Source of the DNA: Anaerocolumna xylanovorans DSM 12503
GTDB lineage: Bacteria > Bacillota > Clostridia > Lachnospirales > Lachnospiraceae
DNA length: 64,000 nt
Direction: 5' to 3'
Assembly (NCBI RefSeq): GCF_900143645.1
Contig: NZ_FRFD01000013.1
Coordinates: 113,532 to 177,531, forward strand
The position numbers and the translations under genes are program-made. The notes beneath the pieces were generated by a model, which worked only from the letters and a program-made list of their open reading frames with translations, did no database searches and had not been told where the DNA came from. Positions 8,020-18,493 of this stretch are shown in pieces (position 1 is the stretch's first letter; every line of letters starts with the position of its first letter).

Positions 8020-11000
8020 ATGATAGCAGAGAAAATGTATGTTAGATGCCCTGCAGACAAGGAAAGTATGACCGATCCGCGAGTTTTTGTATGTGGACAG
8101 GTTATAAAGAGGGATGAGTTTCAAAAAACAGTTAGTGTCATGATATTTGACCCATTTAATTATTTGCTATTTTTTGAAGATATTCTAAAAGGAAAAATTG
8201 AACTACCTGAATCTGTAGTGGATCATTGCAGTATGTTTATTAACTCTGTTGTTGTATACAAAAAAGAGTCATGTAAAGTGTTGTCTTGTATTAAGGAAAA
8301 AGATGGATTTTTCTACTACTATATTCAGAATATAAATAGCAAGGAAGTTCTTAAGGTATGCGAAAAAGATATAGTCGCTTCATTTAACAATGGACAGGTA
8401 GATCCGGCGTTACAATTGAGACGTTATGAGTTTCAGAATCCATGCTGGTATTTTGGAAGAACTATAGTTTCCAGAAGTATGAATATTCTCGAAAATTCAA
8501 TGTATGGTTTCAAGGAACTGGCAGGGTCAAAGATATATCTGCTACCGCATCAGATTAACACTATTATGAGATGCCTACAGGAAGATCCATGCAGATATAT
8601 GCTTGCTGATGAAGTCGGAATGGGAAAGACAATAGAGGCTATTTCTGTATTTAAAATTCAAATACAGAACAAGAGTAACGTGCAGGCTTTAATCGTTGTT
8701 CCCAAAATGCTAAAGGCACAGTGGGAAACGGAACTTTTATTCAAATTTAAAATATCGCTTGAACCAGATACAAATAACAATTCTGTAACGCTTAAAGCCA
8801 TAGACGAACTTACTATGGATGATTTGAACCATAATTGGGGATTTGTAATAGTTGACGAGGTTCATAGATATCTAGTTGATGAATTTCAGTATAAGAAGCT
8901 GCACACGATAAGCATTAACGCAAAAAATATACTTCTTCTAAGCGCTACACCTGTCCAACAGAAAAAAGATGAATACCTGGACTTACTTAGGTTGTTGCTT
9001 CCTCAAAAATATGATTCGTACACATCGGAAGAATTTGGCGAGCTGGTTGAAAAACAGAGCAGGATAATACAAAAAACTGCTTTAATCTTAGATGACCTTG
9101 GCGATTATGAAGAAGAGATAGAGGCGGCGAAAGTAGATGAGACCGATCCACATGAAAGTGAAGACTGCCAGGATCTTTTTGAGGAAATACATGATGATCT
9201 TGAAGAAATCTGTGAAGAATTAGCAGATGAAAAACTAACAGATTTATTCGAAAAAATAGATATTAATGCTGATGATTTAGCAGTATATTCTATAAAAGTT
9301 GTTATTTCATACATTTGCAGTAACTACCAGATTGAAAGCAATATTATAAGAAATAGAAGAAAAATCCTTGAATCTGAGGATAGTGAAGAAAAACTTATGG
9401 CTTCGCGGGAATTAGAAGAGCTAAGCTATTGTTTGGACGAGGATAAAAATGTATATGAAAGTCTAACATATCAAGGTCTTACTGACTGGATTCTGATGGA
9501 AACCGAAAATGAGAATCTTGATGTTGAACAGGAAGTTAAACCATTACTGTCAGCTTTTTTTAGTTCGCCTTGGGCTTTTTCAAAGCAACTCCATGACTTA
9601 AAAATATCAAACACGGATGGGTCTATTAGTGATAATGCAAAAAAATGGGAGAATTCAGAACAGTATAATTTAGATCATATTGATGAAATAATGAATGACC
9701 CAGATTCCTTTGCTGATAGTTTCTCTACAAGGCTGATTACAATTCTTAATGCCTTATATGATGAATATTATGATAAGAAAATTGTCTTATTCACTAATTT
9801 CATAGAGACTTTTTCAGCCTATCGTAGTGCACTTCTTAAAATGTTCAAACCGGAAGAAATCAGTTTCTATGGAGCGGATATGTCAGCTGAAGAAATTGAG
9901 ATAAATGCTTTTAGGTTCCAGAATGATCAGGAATGTCGAATTATGCTTTGTGACTACACCGGAGGAGAAGGAAGAAATTTCCAATGCGCAGACTATATAT
10001 TGCACATAGACTTATCATGGGATGCTAGTTCGATTGAACAGAGGATTGGACGTTTGGATCGTTTGGAGAGAGATCCGTCCAGACCAATTGTGTTTTCGGT
10101 TGTTGTTCATACAGAGGATACTTTCGAGGATGCATTATTTAAATTTTATAAAGATGGTCTCCATATCTTTAATCAATCATTGAGCGGTATGGAAATAATC
10201 ATGAAGGATATTAACAATGAAATTGTCACTGCAATAAGAGAAGATTTCAAATATGGTCTTTTTGATAGGATACCGAAGATAATAGAACTTGCTTCTTCTA
10301 TGAGAGACGCGATTCGCAAGGAGCAAAACTATGATGCTGCAGGCTTTATATTCAGACCGATGTATATGGAATTGAAACGCCTGATTAATTACTATGCGCA
10401 AAATGAAAACCAGCTCTTTGCAAATACAATGATCAATTGGGCAACTCTTGCCGGATTCAAAGGTCAAAACTGTAAAAATGAAACAATTATGTATTCGGCT
10501 TCGTCTTTTTCACCACAATCAGCTATTAACTCGCAACTTATCCCGCCTAAGTGGAATGAATATTTGGATGAGAAACAAAATAAGATTGTGAATGATGTCC
10601 AAGCAGCATACAACAGATCAAAATCAATAAAGTCAGTAGACAGATCAATCAGGGGAACGTTTATAAGAAAAAATGCTATAGAGAACGATTATCTTCATTT
10701 CTTCGCACCAGGCGACGAAGTTTTCGACTGTATCGTGGACAATGCAATTAATTCATGCAAAGGTCAGGCCAGTGCATTTGTATTACCTGCAGGAATTAAT
10801 TGGTGCGGAATTGTTTTTGTATGGTCCTTGATGCCAAACATCTCTTATCTGTTAGATAGCAATGTATCTATCTATGCTCTTAGCCCGTACAGAAATTATC
10901 TTATGTCTGAGCAGGTTGTTGTCCCTATTTCAATAGTTAATGAAGAATCAATAAGTGATGAGATGGTTATTCGAGAGTTTACACAGATAATCAATAGTGG

Positions 11001-11400
11001 ATTTAACAAGAGCAAGATTGTACATTTGGGAAAACGAAGCAAGTCTCCTGGTTTAATGAGAACGACTATTCCAGAAGACTTAACCAATGTTGGATGGTTC
11101 AAAACTACATATTCAACAGAGAATTGGCAAAATATAGTTGCTAATGCACGTAAAGAATCTGCAGAAAAAGCGCATGAGGTTTTTAAAAAAAGATCTAATG
11201 TACGCGGCGCTAGGGAAGAGATGGAGAGAAACCTATCAGCAAGAGTAGCAAATGCGGAGTTTTATGGGATAGATGATGATGGAATTGAGGAATTAAGAGA
11301 TACGCAGCAGATTATTCTTGAGAGTATAAGACATCCGAAACTGGTATTGGATTCTGCAACTTATATTTTGATGGTGAAGACGAATGAAGAATCAGAGTGA
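8020..11400 (+). CDS. SNF2-family helicase, DpdE-like
   Basis: A superfamily 2 ATPase of 1,126 residues. ATG 8020 is preferred because GGAG at 8007-8010 sits 9 bp upstream; ATG 8005 is the alternative. Walker A (LADEVGMGKTIEA) is near residue 196, DEVH near 278 and LLLSATPVQQ near 310. A long acidic insert of about 150 residues (EEIHDDLEEICEELADE) follows. The C-terminal RecA lobe has CDYTGGEGRNFQCADY and QRIGRLDR near 673. Domain order and its place before a RecQ-like helicase match DpdE of the 7-deazaguanine restriction cluster. Here it stands in a phosphorothioation operon. It probably translocates on DNA to discriminate or destroy unmodified DNA. It overlaps the next gene by 17 bp. Confidence 0.7.
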   Translation: MIAEKMYVRCPADKESMTDPRVFVCGQVIKRDEFQKTVSVMIFDPFNYLLFFEDILKGKIELPESVVDHCSMFINSVVVYKKESCKVLSCIKEKDGFFYYYIQNINSKEVLKVCEKDIVASFNNGQVDPALQLRRYEFQNPCWYFGRTIVSRSMNILENSMYGFKELAGSKIYLLPHQINTIMRCLQEDPCRYMLADEVGMGKTIEAISVFKIQIQNKSNVQALIVVPKMLKAQWETELLFKFKISLEPDTNNNSVTLKAIDELTMDDLNHNWGFVIVDEVHRYLVDEFQYKKLHTISINAKNILLLSATPVQQKKDEYLDLLRLLLPQKYDSYTSEEFGELVEKQSRIIQKTALILDDLGDYEEEIEAAKVDETDPHESEDCQDLFEEIHDDLEEICEELADEKLTDLFEKIDINADDLAVYSIKVVISYICSNYQIESNIIRNRRKILESEDSEEKLMASRELEELSYCLDEDKNVYESLTYQGLTDWILMETENENLDVEQEVKPLLSAFFSSPWAFSKQLHDLKISNTDGSISDNAKKWENSEQYNLDHIDEIMNDPDSFADSFSTRLITILNALYDEYYDKKIVLFTNFIETFSAYRSALLKMFKPEEISFYGADMSAEEIEINAFRFQNDQECRIMLCDYTGGEGRNFQCADYILHIDLSWDASSIEQRIGRLDRLERDPSRPIVFSVVVHTEDTFEDALFKFYKDGLHIFNQSLSGMEIIMKDINNEIVTAIREDFKYGLFDRIPKIIELASSMRDAIRKEQNYDAAGFIFRPMYMELKRLINYYAQNENQLFANTMINWATLAGFKGQNCKNETIMYSASSFSPQSAINSQLIPPKWNEYLDEKQNKIVNDVQAAYNRSKSIKSVDRSIRGTFIRKNAIENDYLHFFAPGDEVFDCIVDNAINSCKGQASAFVLPAGINWCGIVFVWSLMPNISYLLDSNVSIYALSPYRNYLMSEQVVVPISIVNEESISDEMVIREFTQIINSGFNKSKIVHLGKRSKSPGLMRTTIPEDLTNVGWFKTTYSTENWQNIVANARKESAEKAHEVFKKRSNVRGAREEMERNLSARVANAEFYGIDDDGIEELRDTQQIILESIRHPKLVLDSATYILMVKTNEESE

Positions 11401-13846
11401 ATTGGAAATTCTTGTTGAAAAGTATATTGGTGGGAAGTTAGAAAAGCTTGTCATAGACTATAGTATTGCAGAAAATGTTGTAGATATGTTTGCTTTAAAA
11501 ACAGTTAAAAGACTGTTTATTGCTTATGAATTATACAAAGGAAGTCGCTCATTTTATGAAGACTTTTTATTGGCGATTCGTGAGTATTTATTAGTGTTTA
11601 AAACAAGTATATCATTGCCATTTCGCATTCCTAAGACAAATGATTATGCCATTTCATTCGATGATGAAAAGCAACGTTATTTTACTTCATTACAATTACC
11701 GGATGGAGTCATAACGGATTTTGTAAACCAAGTATATTCTGGAAATGCACCTATAGAAACAGAGTCGGGTTATATCCTAACAACGGATCCTTTTATATAC
11801 CACCTGACGGAGTTCTCGGCTTTTAAAACACATGCGCAGAAACTATCTGTATATGGTGCATTGAATACACCGGATGGATATACAACATTGGTATCACTTC
11901 CTACTGGCGGTGGAAAGAGTTTAATTACCCAAACCATTTCATATCAAAAAGACGGGCTTACCATTATTATTGTTCCTACTGTATCGCTGGCAATTGATCA
12001 GGTTCGAGTAGCAAAGCAGATAATCAAGAATCGTGATGTTGATGCTGAAATCTTTTCATACAGTAGTGATGTGGATGCTGCACCAATAATAAAGGCAGTA
12101 AAGGATCAGACGGCGAAAATGCTTTTTATTTCACCGGAAGCGCTCATTAATAATCAGGGATTTAAAAATGCGATAAGCGAGGCAAACAAGAAGAGGTACC
12201 TGAAAAATATAGTAATTGATGAGGCTCATATTGTTGTTGACTGGGGGGCTTCTTTTCGTGTTGATTATCAGTGCCTTGAATCCTGGAGGAAAAATCTTAT
12301 ATTTTCTAATCCGAACTTAAGGACTTTTTTACTCTCTGCAACATTTGAACAGAAAAGCATTGATATATTAAAGTCTTTTTTCTCTCAAGAAGACAAATGG
12401 ATTGAGGTTAGGTGCGATGAATTGCGCCATGAACCAAGATACATGGTAATAAATAATAAGTCATATACAGCTAAACAGAAAAAACTTATTGAACTCGTAA
12501 AGAAATTGCCACATCCTATGATTATATACGTGGCAAGGCCTGTAGAGGCGGATGAGCTAAAGAAATTGCTTCATGAAAATGGAATAAATAATGTTGTGAC
12601 ATTTACTGGGTTAACAAGTAATTCCAAGCGTAGAACACTGATCGATGAATGGGTTGATGATAGATTTGAAATAATGATAGCTACCTCTGCATTTGGTGTA
12701 GGCGTGGACAAACAGGATGTAAGGACTGTAATACATACCTATATTCCAGAAAATCCAAATGCATATTATCAGGAACTTGGTAGGGGTGGAAGAGACAGAC
12801 TGCCATGTCTTAGTGTTTTATGCCTTTACATAGAAGATGAGAAAATCGGGCGCAATCGTATTTCTAAACGAGTCTTAACTACGGAGAAATTAGTCAGACG
12901 TTGGGATAGCATATATAACAATGTGAATTCAAGACGTCTTGATAACAAAATATACATTGACACAACTATTAAGCCTAACTATGCACTGGATCCGATGGAT
13001 GATTCACCAACTAGTGATACAGATATGAACTGGAATGTGTATGTCTTGCTGTTCCTTAGAAGATATGGCTTGATCAGGGTTGATGATGTTATAACTGAGA
13101 ATGGGAAGTATATTTTTATTGTACAAATATTGGATGATGCACTAAGAAGTACAGATGATGCACTGACAAATGTTATTGATCACTACAGGTCTTTGGAGTG
13201 GGAATCATTTTCAGGTGCTTATTCCAGAATGGTAATTGCAACGAAAAAAATTAATTCGGAATGCATATCAGAGATGTTTTATGATACATATCAGAAAGTG
13301 TCTGAATATTGCGCTGGATGTAATGCACATACAACAGCAATTATTGGAGATTCTAGAGATTATCCGTTAAAAATGCCAGTAAGAGAACCTAAAAAATTGA
13401 TAAGCTCTGAAGCAATGGCATTTGTTGGAGACGGAGATGATATGGCTATTATGGCTCCGAATAATGTAGATATCAGTACTATGAAGATATTAGCTAAAAA
13501 AGGAATCTCTACTGTCATACTAATGAATGACGAAACATCCAGTATTTGTAATGATATTATATGCAAGCTTGATGCCAGAAATATGTTTATTATTGGCGAA
13601 GAGGAACTGCTGGGATTGATAAAAATATCGGCATATTACTTTATATCAGGAGTAGTTGCTGTTATATATCCAAATGATGACGGTAAGGCATTTGAAAAGT
13701 ACAGAATTGTGAAACAGTATCTTGTGGGACGGTCGGGCATAAAAGTTGTTCATATAATTAGTCATAACTTTGAGTTTAAAAGTATTGATAAGACATTTAC
13801 AGAACTGATAGCAGGCCAGGTGACTGCGTTAGAAAACATTATTTGA
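11384..13846 (+). CDS. RecQ-like ATP-dependent DNA helicase, DpdF-like
   Basis: 820 residues, starting inside the 3' end of the SNF2 gene (translational coupling). Walker A is PTGGGKS at 173-179, followed by VPTVSLAIDQV, DEAHIVVDWG (motif II) and FLLSATFEQ (motif III). The RecQ-type end ATSAFGVGVDKQDV and YQELGRGGRDRLPC are motifs V and VI. The C-terminal third has no catalytic motif I recognise. Size, motifs and neighbours agree with DpdF. An SF2 helicase is near certain; the DpdF name rests on gene order and length. Confidence 0.7.
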   Translation: MKNQSELEILVEKYIGGKLEKLVIDYSIAENVVDMFALKTVKRLFIAYELYKGSRSFYEDFLLAIREYLLVFKTSISLPFRIPKTNDYAISFDDEKQRYFTSLQLPDGVITDFVNQVYSGNAPIETESGYILTTDPFIYHLTEFSAFKTHAQKLSVYGALNTPDGYTTLVSLPTGGGKSLITQTISYQKDGLTIIIVPTVSLAIDQVRVAKQIIKNRDVDAEIFSYSSDVDAAPIIKAVKDQTAKMLFISPEALINNQGFKNAISEANKKRYLKNIVIDEAHIVVDWGASFRVDYQCLESWRKNLIFSNPNLRTFLLSATFEQKSIDILKSFFSQEDKWIEVRCDELRHEPRYMVINNKSYTAKQKKLIELVKKLPHPMIIYVARPVEADELKKLLHENGINNVVTFTGLTSNSKRRTLIDEWVDDRFEIMIATSAFGVGVDKQDVRTVIHTYIPENPNAYYQELGRGGRDRLPCLSVLCLYIEDEKIGRNRISKRVLTTEKLVRRWDSIYNNVNSRRLDNKIYIDTTIKPNYALDPMDDSPTSDTDMNWNVYVLLFLRRYGLIRVDDVITENGKYIFIVQILDDALRSTDDALTNVIDHYRSLEWESFSGAYSRMVIATKKINSECISEMFYDTYQKVSEYCAGCNAHTTAIIGDSRDYPLKMPVREPKKLISSEAMAFVGDGDDMAIMAPNNVDISTMKILAKKGISTVILMNDETSSICNDIICKLDARNMFIIGEEELLGLIKISAYYFISGVVAVIYPNDDGKAFEKYRIVKQYLVGRSGIKVVHIISHNFEFKSIDKTFTELIAGQVTALENII

Positions 13847-13858
13847 TGGAGGTAAAGA

Positions 13859-14638
13859 ATGTTTGGAGATAAAATGGTTACTCCTGCAATTCCTGAGAGA
13901 GTATATGCGCTATGCAAATTAGTTGAAAAAGGCCCAGCTACAAATGCAGACTTGAGGGCCCGCATGGAACCGGATTACTTAGAAAATGGTACATCATATT
14001 ATGCTGATTATAGAAATGCTGCCGAAGAATTAGGGTTGATTTCTATATCAGATGATTTGATTTCTTTAGCTGTTGATTCTAAGACAATCAAGACTATGGA
14101 TTCGATGAGAGTTTATATAAATGGTAAACTTGATAATTTTAATGATGGACAATTTTATGCAGTAACAAAAGCCCTTTTTGAGAAAGACACTAATATTCTG
14201 AAAGGCGAAAAAAACATAGCTAATATGGGACCGGAATTATCACAGTTAACTGGTCTACCAGTTGATGCCATGGCAATACGTGCATGGAGATTCTGGGTAT
14301 CTTATCTAGGATTTGGATACCTTCAAGACATGTTCTTTATCCCAAATGCAAAGGTTTTTATCTGGGATGTTATTTGCAGCTCGGAATTGGAGAAAGGAAA
14401 ATTATATTCAGTAAGTGATTTTGTTGATGCTATTAGGCCGGCATGTAATATAGTGGTGAACTCAATAACGGCAAGACAACGGTTCAATTATGGAGTTTCT
14501 AATGGATTGAGGGCTCTCTATGATAGCGGTCTGATTAAGCTTCAGCATATAGGTGACCAGAAAGATATGTGGGAAATCTATCCAATGGTAGCCCATCCAT
14601 TCAATGATTCAGTAACCAACATAACGATATGTAAATAA
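13859..14638 (+). CDS. Winged-helix protein, DpdG-like
   Basis: 259 residues from ATG 13859, with GGAGG 6 bp upstream. The N-terminus MVTPAIPERVYALCKLVEKG followed by DYRNAAEELGLI looks like a winged helix-turn-helix. The rest includes AWRFWVSYLGFGYLQDMFFI and has no enzyme motif. DpdG proteins have this size, open with the same TPxIPxRV-type helix and sit between DpdF and DpdH, as here. It may be a DNA-binding or adaptor subunit linking the helicases to the large ATPase. Spacing to both neighbours is under 20 bp, so it is in the same operon. Confidence 0.6.
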   Translation: MFGDKMVTPAIPERVYALCKLVEKGPATNADLRARMEPDYLENGTSYYADYRNAAEELGLISISDDLISLAVDSKTIKTMDSMRVYINGKLDNFNDGQFYAVTKALFEKDTNILKGEKNIANMGPELSQLTGLPVDAMAIRAWRFWVSYLGFGYLQDMFFIPNAKVFIWDVICSSELEKGKLYSVSDFVDAIRPACNIVVNSITARQRFNYGVSNGLRALYDSGLIKLQHIGDQKDMWEIYPMVAHPFNDSVTNITICK

Positions 14639-14653
14639 TCGAGGGGGCTAGAT

Positions 14654-17600
14654 ATGAACTCAGAAATAGCAAAAGAAAGAATTTCATATGTTGTAAAACC
14701 AGATTCTATTACTGCCTCTCAGGGAGATTTTCTTGCAACACATGTGGCAATTAAACGTATACATATTTTGGATAAGTTTGTGCTCATGCCAACTAAAGAA
14801 AAAGCATATACCGAAGAGCAGATCTTTACGAATTATGTACTTAATCCTAACAATCTGCATCAGTTCATTGTTGTTTATGGTCAAAGTGGAACCGGAAAAT
14901 CACATTTGATTAGATGGTTTGAAGCAAAATTCCAGCAGGCAAAACTGGAGAATGAAGTTATTCTTTTTATTCGAAGGAGTGATAACACCTTAAAGGGAAC
15001 TATTAGGCAACTTTTAGAAAAGCCTGAAGTGCAAGGAATAAGCAATAGAGAAGTGTACGAACGTCTTGTCAAAGCGTCTGTTTCAGTAGATGAAAATAAG
15101 CTGAAAGACATGATCTATCACAATTTTATTATTGAGATACACAATGATAATGATGAGCATGATATCGAAATCAATAATGTGAAAAGGAAAAGACTTGAGG
15201 CTTTTTTGAACAATGAAATAGTTCATGATCATTTGATGTCATTTGATGGACCTATAGAAAGAATGTACTCTAGAATTGCAGAACATACTCTGGTAGACAG
15301 GGATACTGTTGCTAAGTTTGAGCCAAAGGATTTTTATGTATCTACAGATTTTTTTGATAATATACAAAGAGCTGGAGCAGACCCTAAAGCAGAGAAAATG
15401 GCCAGAGAGTTTATGGCTGATGATACAGGAAAAGAAGACGCGGAGAAAATCGCAGCATATCTCAATCAATTTGTGAATGACGTTATTCAAAGATGTGCAG
15501 GAATAGAGCCTGGTGATTTCAAACAGATATTTCAAGACATTCGAAAAGAATTATATAAGCTTGGAAAAAATCTAACGCTGTTCATAGAGGATGTTACTTC
15601 CTTTACTGGTGTTGATACTGCCTTGCTTGATGCACTGATGGAGGAGCACACTGGTGTTAGAAATGGCGAAAATATCTGCAGATTGTCTTCTGTGGTTGGA
15701 ACAACAGGTAACTATTTGCAGCACAATTTTAAAGATAACCATAAAGACAGAGTAACGAAATATGTTTATATTCCTAGTGATGTACTGGATGAATCTGGCT
15801 TATTTGAGTTTGTAGGAAGATACTTGAATACAATGTCTTTGCCTGAAGAAATTGTAGAGTCGTGGGTGAATAATCAAGCAAAAGCAGAAGATTATCCTAT
15901 TCACGAAGCGAAAGAAGGAAGTAACTGGGAAACGCATGATTGTGGATTTGGGAAAAAAATAAGTCTATATCCATTCACAAAGGTAAGTATTAAGTATTTA
16001 TATCAGTATGGCCTCACTAATGGTCATAAGACACCCAGATATGTAATAAGGGATATTATTGAGCCCGTTGTTAATGACATTTTATATAATCCTCAAGACT
16101 TTCCGAGTGTTAAATATAACATGGTTAATGTTAATACGACTCTAAGTTTCATGATTCATAATCAGGTGAAGGATGAAGATCAGACAGATAGAGTTTTGAG
16201 ATTCATCAGCATTTGGGGTAACGGAAAGCCGGAAAAGTATGAAGATAAAGGAATATCATACATTGCGGGAATTAATGAAAAAATATATGAGGAACTGAGT
16301 CTACCAATATTAAAGTTTGGTGAAATAAAACCTGGACCAACGCCTGGACAAGGATCAATTACGGAACCACGACCGACTCCGGGACCTGCACCAGTACAAA
16401 ACCCAGAACAGAGACCCGTATCTCCAGAGAAAATAAAAAGGTTTAATGATGCAAATATTATTTTAACTAAGTGGTCAATTGGCGCGGCAATCGATCTTTC
16501 GGCAACTGGTGGTACATTAGGTATTATTCGTGCTGCTAAGGAAGATATGTGTAACTTTCTCTTTTCAGCTATTAACTGGCAGGCAGAAGGAATGTCAATG
16601 GATAATGTCTCAAAAGTGAAGGCCTCTGCAGCAAAGCTTGTTATTTTTGAAAAACAGACTAAAGGAACGGGCTTTTATATTCTTCCGGCAACATGGGATA
16701 GCTTAAATATAGTAAGTGCATTTATCAGATGGAGAGAATATGGAAATCAAAGTTGGGATTATCCGGATTCTGATTTTGATGCATATTTAGTCACTTCATG
16801 GACTTCAACTGTCAAGGATGAGGTAGTAAAAGCTGTAGGAGAATATAAGAAAAATACTCCGGTAAATTATATTGATGCAGCTGTTGCTGCTGAAATGTAT
16901 AGATTAATCCTTTGCGGAGAATTCAGGGAAAGATCTCTTAAGAATCTTACAGCAGATTGTCTGTATACAAATAAGCCTAATAAGGCAATGCAGAATTCAC
17001 ATAGTAAAGAGTGGAATTCACTTGTAAATTTAATCAACCAAAAGGGAGCCGATCAAACAAATCGTGATACCATTAGACAGTATTTTAATATTACCCAGGG
17101 TAGTGGCGGTACTGTGGTTGTTTTAGATGCACTGGGATTAGCAAACACTGTAAGAAGAGTAAAAACTAATAAATTAACTATCCCGGAAGATGACCAACAG
17201 GCTGATGACAAAGTAAAACTTAGACGAGATGCATATACATACCTACAAGACATTTTGGAACGCATAGACAGCGTGTCAAAGGCGGAATTATTTGCTTCAA
17301 AGGAATCCCTAAATCTAATTATCGACAAATTTGATGATGATAAAATTGAAGAAGAAGATATTTTGAAATTGGTGGAAGTAGCAAAGAAATTCTATGAGAA
17401 TGTTGAAAAAACACAGATAAACATTTCAGTAAATTCAACGGATAAGGTTAAAAAATTAGCTACACAGATTGCAAAGGCTTTGCACGATATCAGCGAAGTA
17501 ATGGATGAAGCCGACCCGCTAACAATACTTATGACATTTTCATCAGATCCGGTAAGTATACTGCAACCTTTAGTAGACTTATTAGTACAGCTTGATAAGG

Positions 17601-17740
17601 ATATCGAAACTGTTGACCTGAAGATGGCGAAAAGACTTGAAGCTGTGCAAGATATACAACCGTCAAAAGAAAATCAAAGATATACGCTGGAGATAGAACA
17701 ATTGGATAAGTGTGAACAGAAATTAAATGGAATGAGGTGA
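14654..17740 (+). CDS. Large P-loop ATPase, DpdH-like
   Basis: 1,028 residues; a GAGGGGG ribosome site precedes ATG 14654. Walker A is GQSGTGKS at 76-83, followed by HLIRWF, the pattern I associate with DpdH. A probable Walker B is LTLFIEDVTSF near 306. About residues 560-595 are a proline-rich linker (PGPTPGQGSITEPRPTPGP). A second half with alpha-helical and coiled-coil character follows, rich in K, D and E toward the end. No nuclease motif is evident. In the Dpd system this is a restriction-side ATPase. Here it replaces the DptF/DptH ATPases expected next to dnd genes. The next gene begins 8 bp after its stop. Confidence 0.65.
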   Translation: MNSEIAKERISYVVKPDSITASQGDFLATHVAIKRIHILDKFVLMPTKEKAYTEEQIFTNYVLNPNNLHQFIVVYGQSGTGKSHLIRWFEAKFQQAKLENEVILFIRRSDNTLKGTIRQLLEKPEVQGISNREVYERLVKASVSVDENKLKDMIYHNFIIEIHNDNDEHDIEINNVKRKRLEAFLNNEIVHDHLMSFDGPIERMYSRIAEHTLVDRDTVAKFEPKDFYVSTDFFDNIQRAGADPKAEKMAREFMADDTGKEDAEKIAAYLNQFVNDVIQRCAGIEPGDFKQIFQDIRKELYKLGKNLTLFIEDVTSFTGVDTALLDALMEEHTGVRNGENICRLSSVVGTTGNYLQHNFKDNHKDRVTKYVYIPSDVLDESGLFEFVGRYLNTMSLPEEIVESWVNNQAKAEDYPIHEAKEGSNWETHDCGFGKKISLYPFTKVSIKYLYQYGLTNGHKTPRYVIRDIIEPVVNDILYNPQDFPSVKYNMVNVNTTLSFMIHNQVKDEDQTDRVLRFISIWGNGKPEKYEDKGISYIAGINEKIYEELSLPILKFGEIKPGPTPGQGSITEPRPTPGPAPVQNPEQRPVSPEKIKRFNDANIILTKWSIGAAIDLSATGGTLGIIRAAKEDMCNFLFSAINWQAEGMSMDNVSKVKASAAKLVIFEKQTKGTGFYILPATWDSLNIVSAFIRWREYGNQSWDYPDSDFDAYLVTSWTSTVKDEVVKAVGEYKKNTPVNYIDAAVAAEMYRLILCGEFRERSLKNLTADCLYTNKPNKAMQNSHSKEWNSLVNLINQKGADQTNRDTIRQYFNITQGSGGTVVVLDALGLANTVRRVKTNKLTIPEDDQQADDKVKLRRDAYTYLQDILERIDSVSKAELFASKESLNLIIDKFDDDKIEEEDILKLVEVAKKFYENVEKTQINISVNSTDKVKKLATQIAKALHDISEVMDEADPLTILMTFSSDPVSILQPLVDLLVQLDKDIETVDLKMAKRLEAVQDIQPSKENQRYTLEIEQLDKCEQKLNGMR

Positions 17741-17748
17741 TTGAACAT

Positions 17749-18414
17749 ATGATAATAAGTGAAATGGAAAAGCGAGTTATTGATATGGGAAATCTCCGAA
17801 AGCTTGAGGACTTGCAAGCAAACAAAGCACAACAAGACCAGACCGATGCAAAATATCGTATACTCGTGACGCAACTTGATAAGCACTCAGAAGTTATGGC
17901 TTTTCTTAAAAACAGCAACAATATTTCTCAACAGAATATAATTCTTGATGAGATACAGGCATTAATCGATGAACTCCGTAAGGCCGTTGATTCTGGATTG
18001 GCAGACAAAGACGATGTTAAGTCTGCGGATGGCAAATTTACTAGCTTACAAGTTGATTCAAAGAAAAACTGGCAAAAACAGTATTCTGATCTCACGGGTG
18101 CCACCGTGAGTACATTGAAGGTCATATCTGGAATTGAATCGGAGAAGGTCAACGAATGCTTGGACAAGATTAAACAGGCTGATACCTGGACGCTTGACCT
18201 TAATACGTTTAAGAATCTCTCAAAAAGTCTGGAAAGTGCAAATGAGTTGATCGATGGGCTTGGCTTGGATCCGGACATAGTTACATTCCTGCAGAACATG
18301 AATTCTGGAAAGGCAACATTAAAAGATTTGTCAGATAAAGTGCTTAACTGGATTAGGGAAGAGGATTTATCTGGTAGAATCAAGCTTTCTTTCTCGATAG
18401 GGTTGAGAAAGTAA
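17749..18414 (+). CDS. Coiled-coil protein of the helicase/ATPase cassette
   Basis: 221 residues from ATG 17749, with AGGTGA 8 bp upstream; the GTG at 17737 overlaps the previous stop. It is almost wholly helical: the first 60 residues (RVIDMGNLRKLEDLQANKAQ) suit a coiled coil, and a second helical part ends in KLSFSIGLRK. There is no catalytic motif. It is the last gene before the dnd promoter, at the position where DpdI lies in some Dpd clusters, but I cannot confirm homology. It is likely a structural partner of the preceding ATPase. Confidence 0.55.
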   Translation: MIISEMEKRVIDMGNLRKLEDLQANKAQQDQTDAKYRILVTQLDKHSEVMAFLKNSNNISQQNIILDEIQALIDELRKAVDSGLADKDDVKSADGKFTSLQVDSKKNWQKQYSDLTGATVSTLKVISGIESEKVNECLDKIKQADTWTLDLNTFKNLSKSLESANELIDGLGLDPDIVTFLQNMNSGKATLKDLSDKVLNWIREEDLSGRIKLSFSIGLRK

Positions 18415-18435
18415 TCAAATGTGTATAATTATTAA

Positions 18436-18477
18436 TTGACTTGATAGCATTACAAGGATATACTTAAGTATATCCTT
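18436..18477 (+). promoter_or_regulatory. dnd promoter with palindromic operator/terminator
   Basis: TTGACT (18436-18441), a 17-bp spacer and TATACT (18459-18464) form a good sigma-70 promoter. A perfect 24-bp palindrome at 18454-18477 (AAGGATATACTT and its complement) covers the -10 box and runs into a T-run, so it can serve both as repressor operator for dndB and as terminator of the upstream cassette. DndB is known as a repressor of dnd promoters in other species. Confidence 0.65.
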
Positions 18478-18493
18478 TTTGAATGGAGAAAAT

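Noticed and set aside
14654..17740. DptF/DptH identity for the large ATPase in the dnd island
   Set aside because: The GQSGTGKSHLIRWF P-loop, the proline-rich linker and the neighbouring RecQ-like and winged-helix genes fit DpdH and its cassette better than DptF or DptH.
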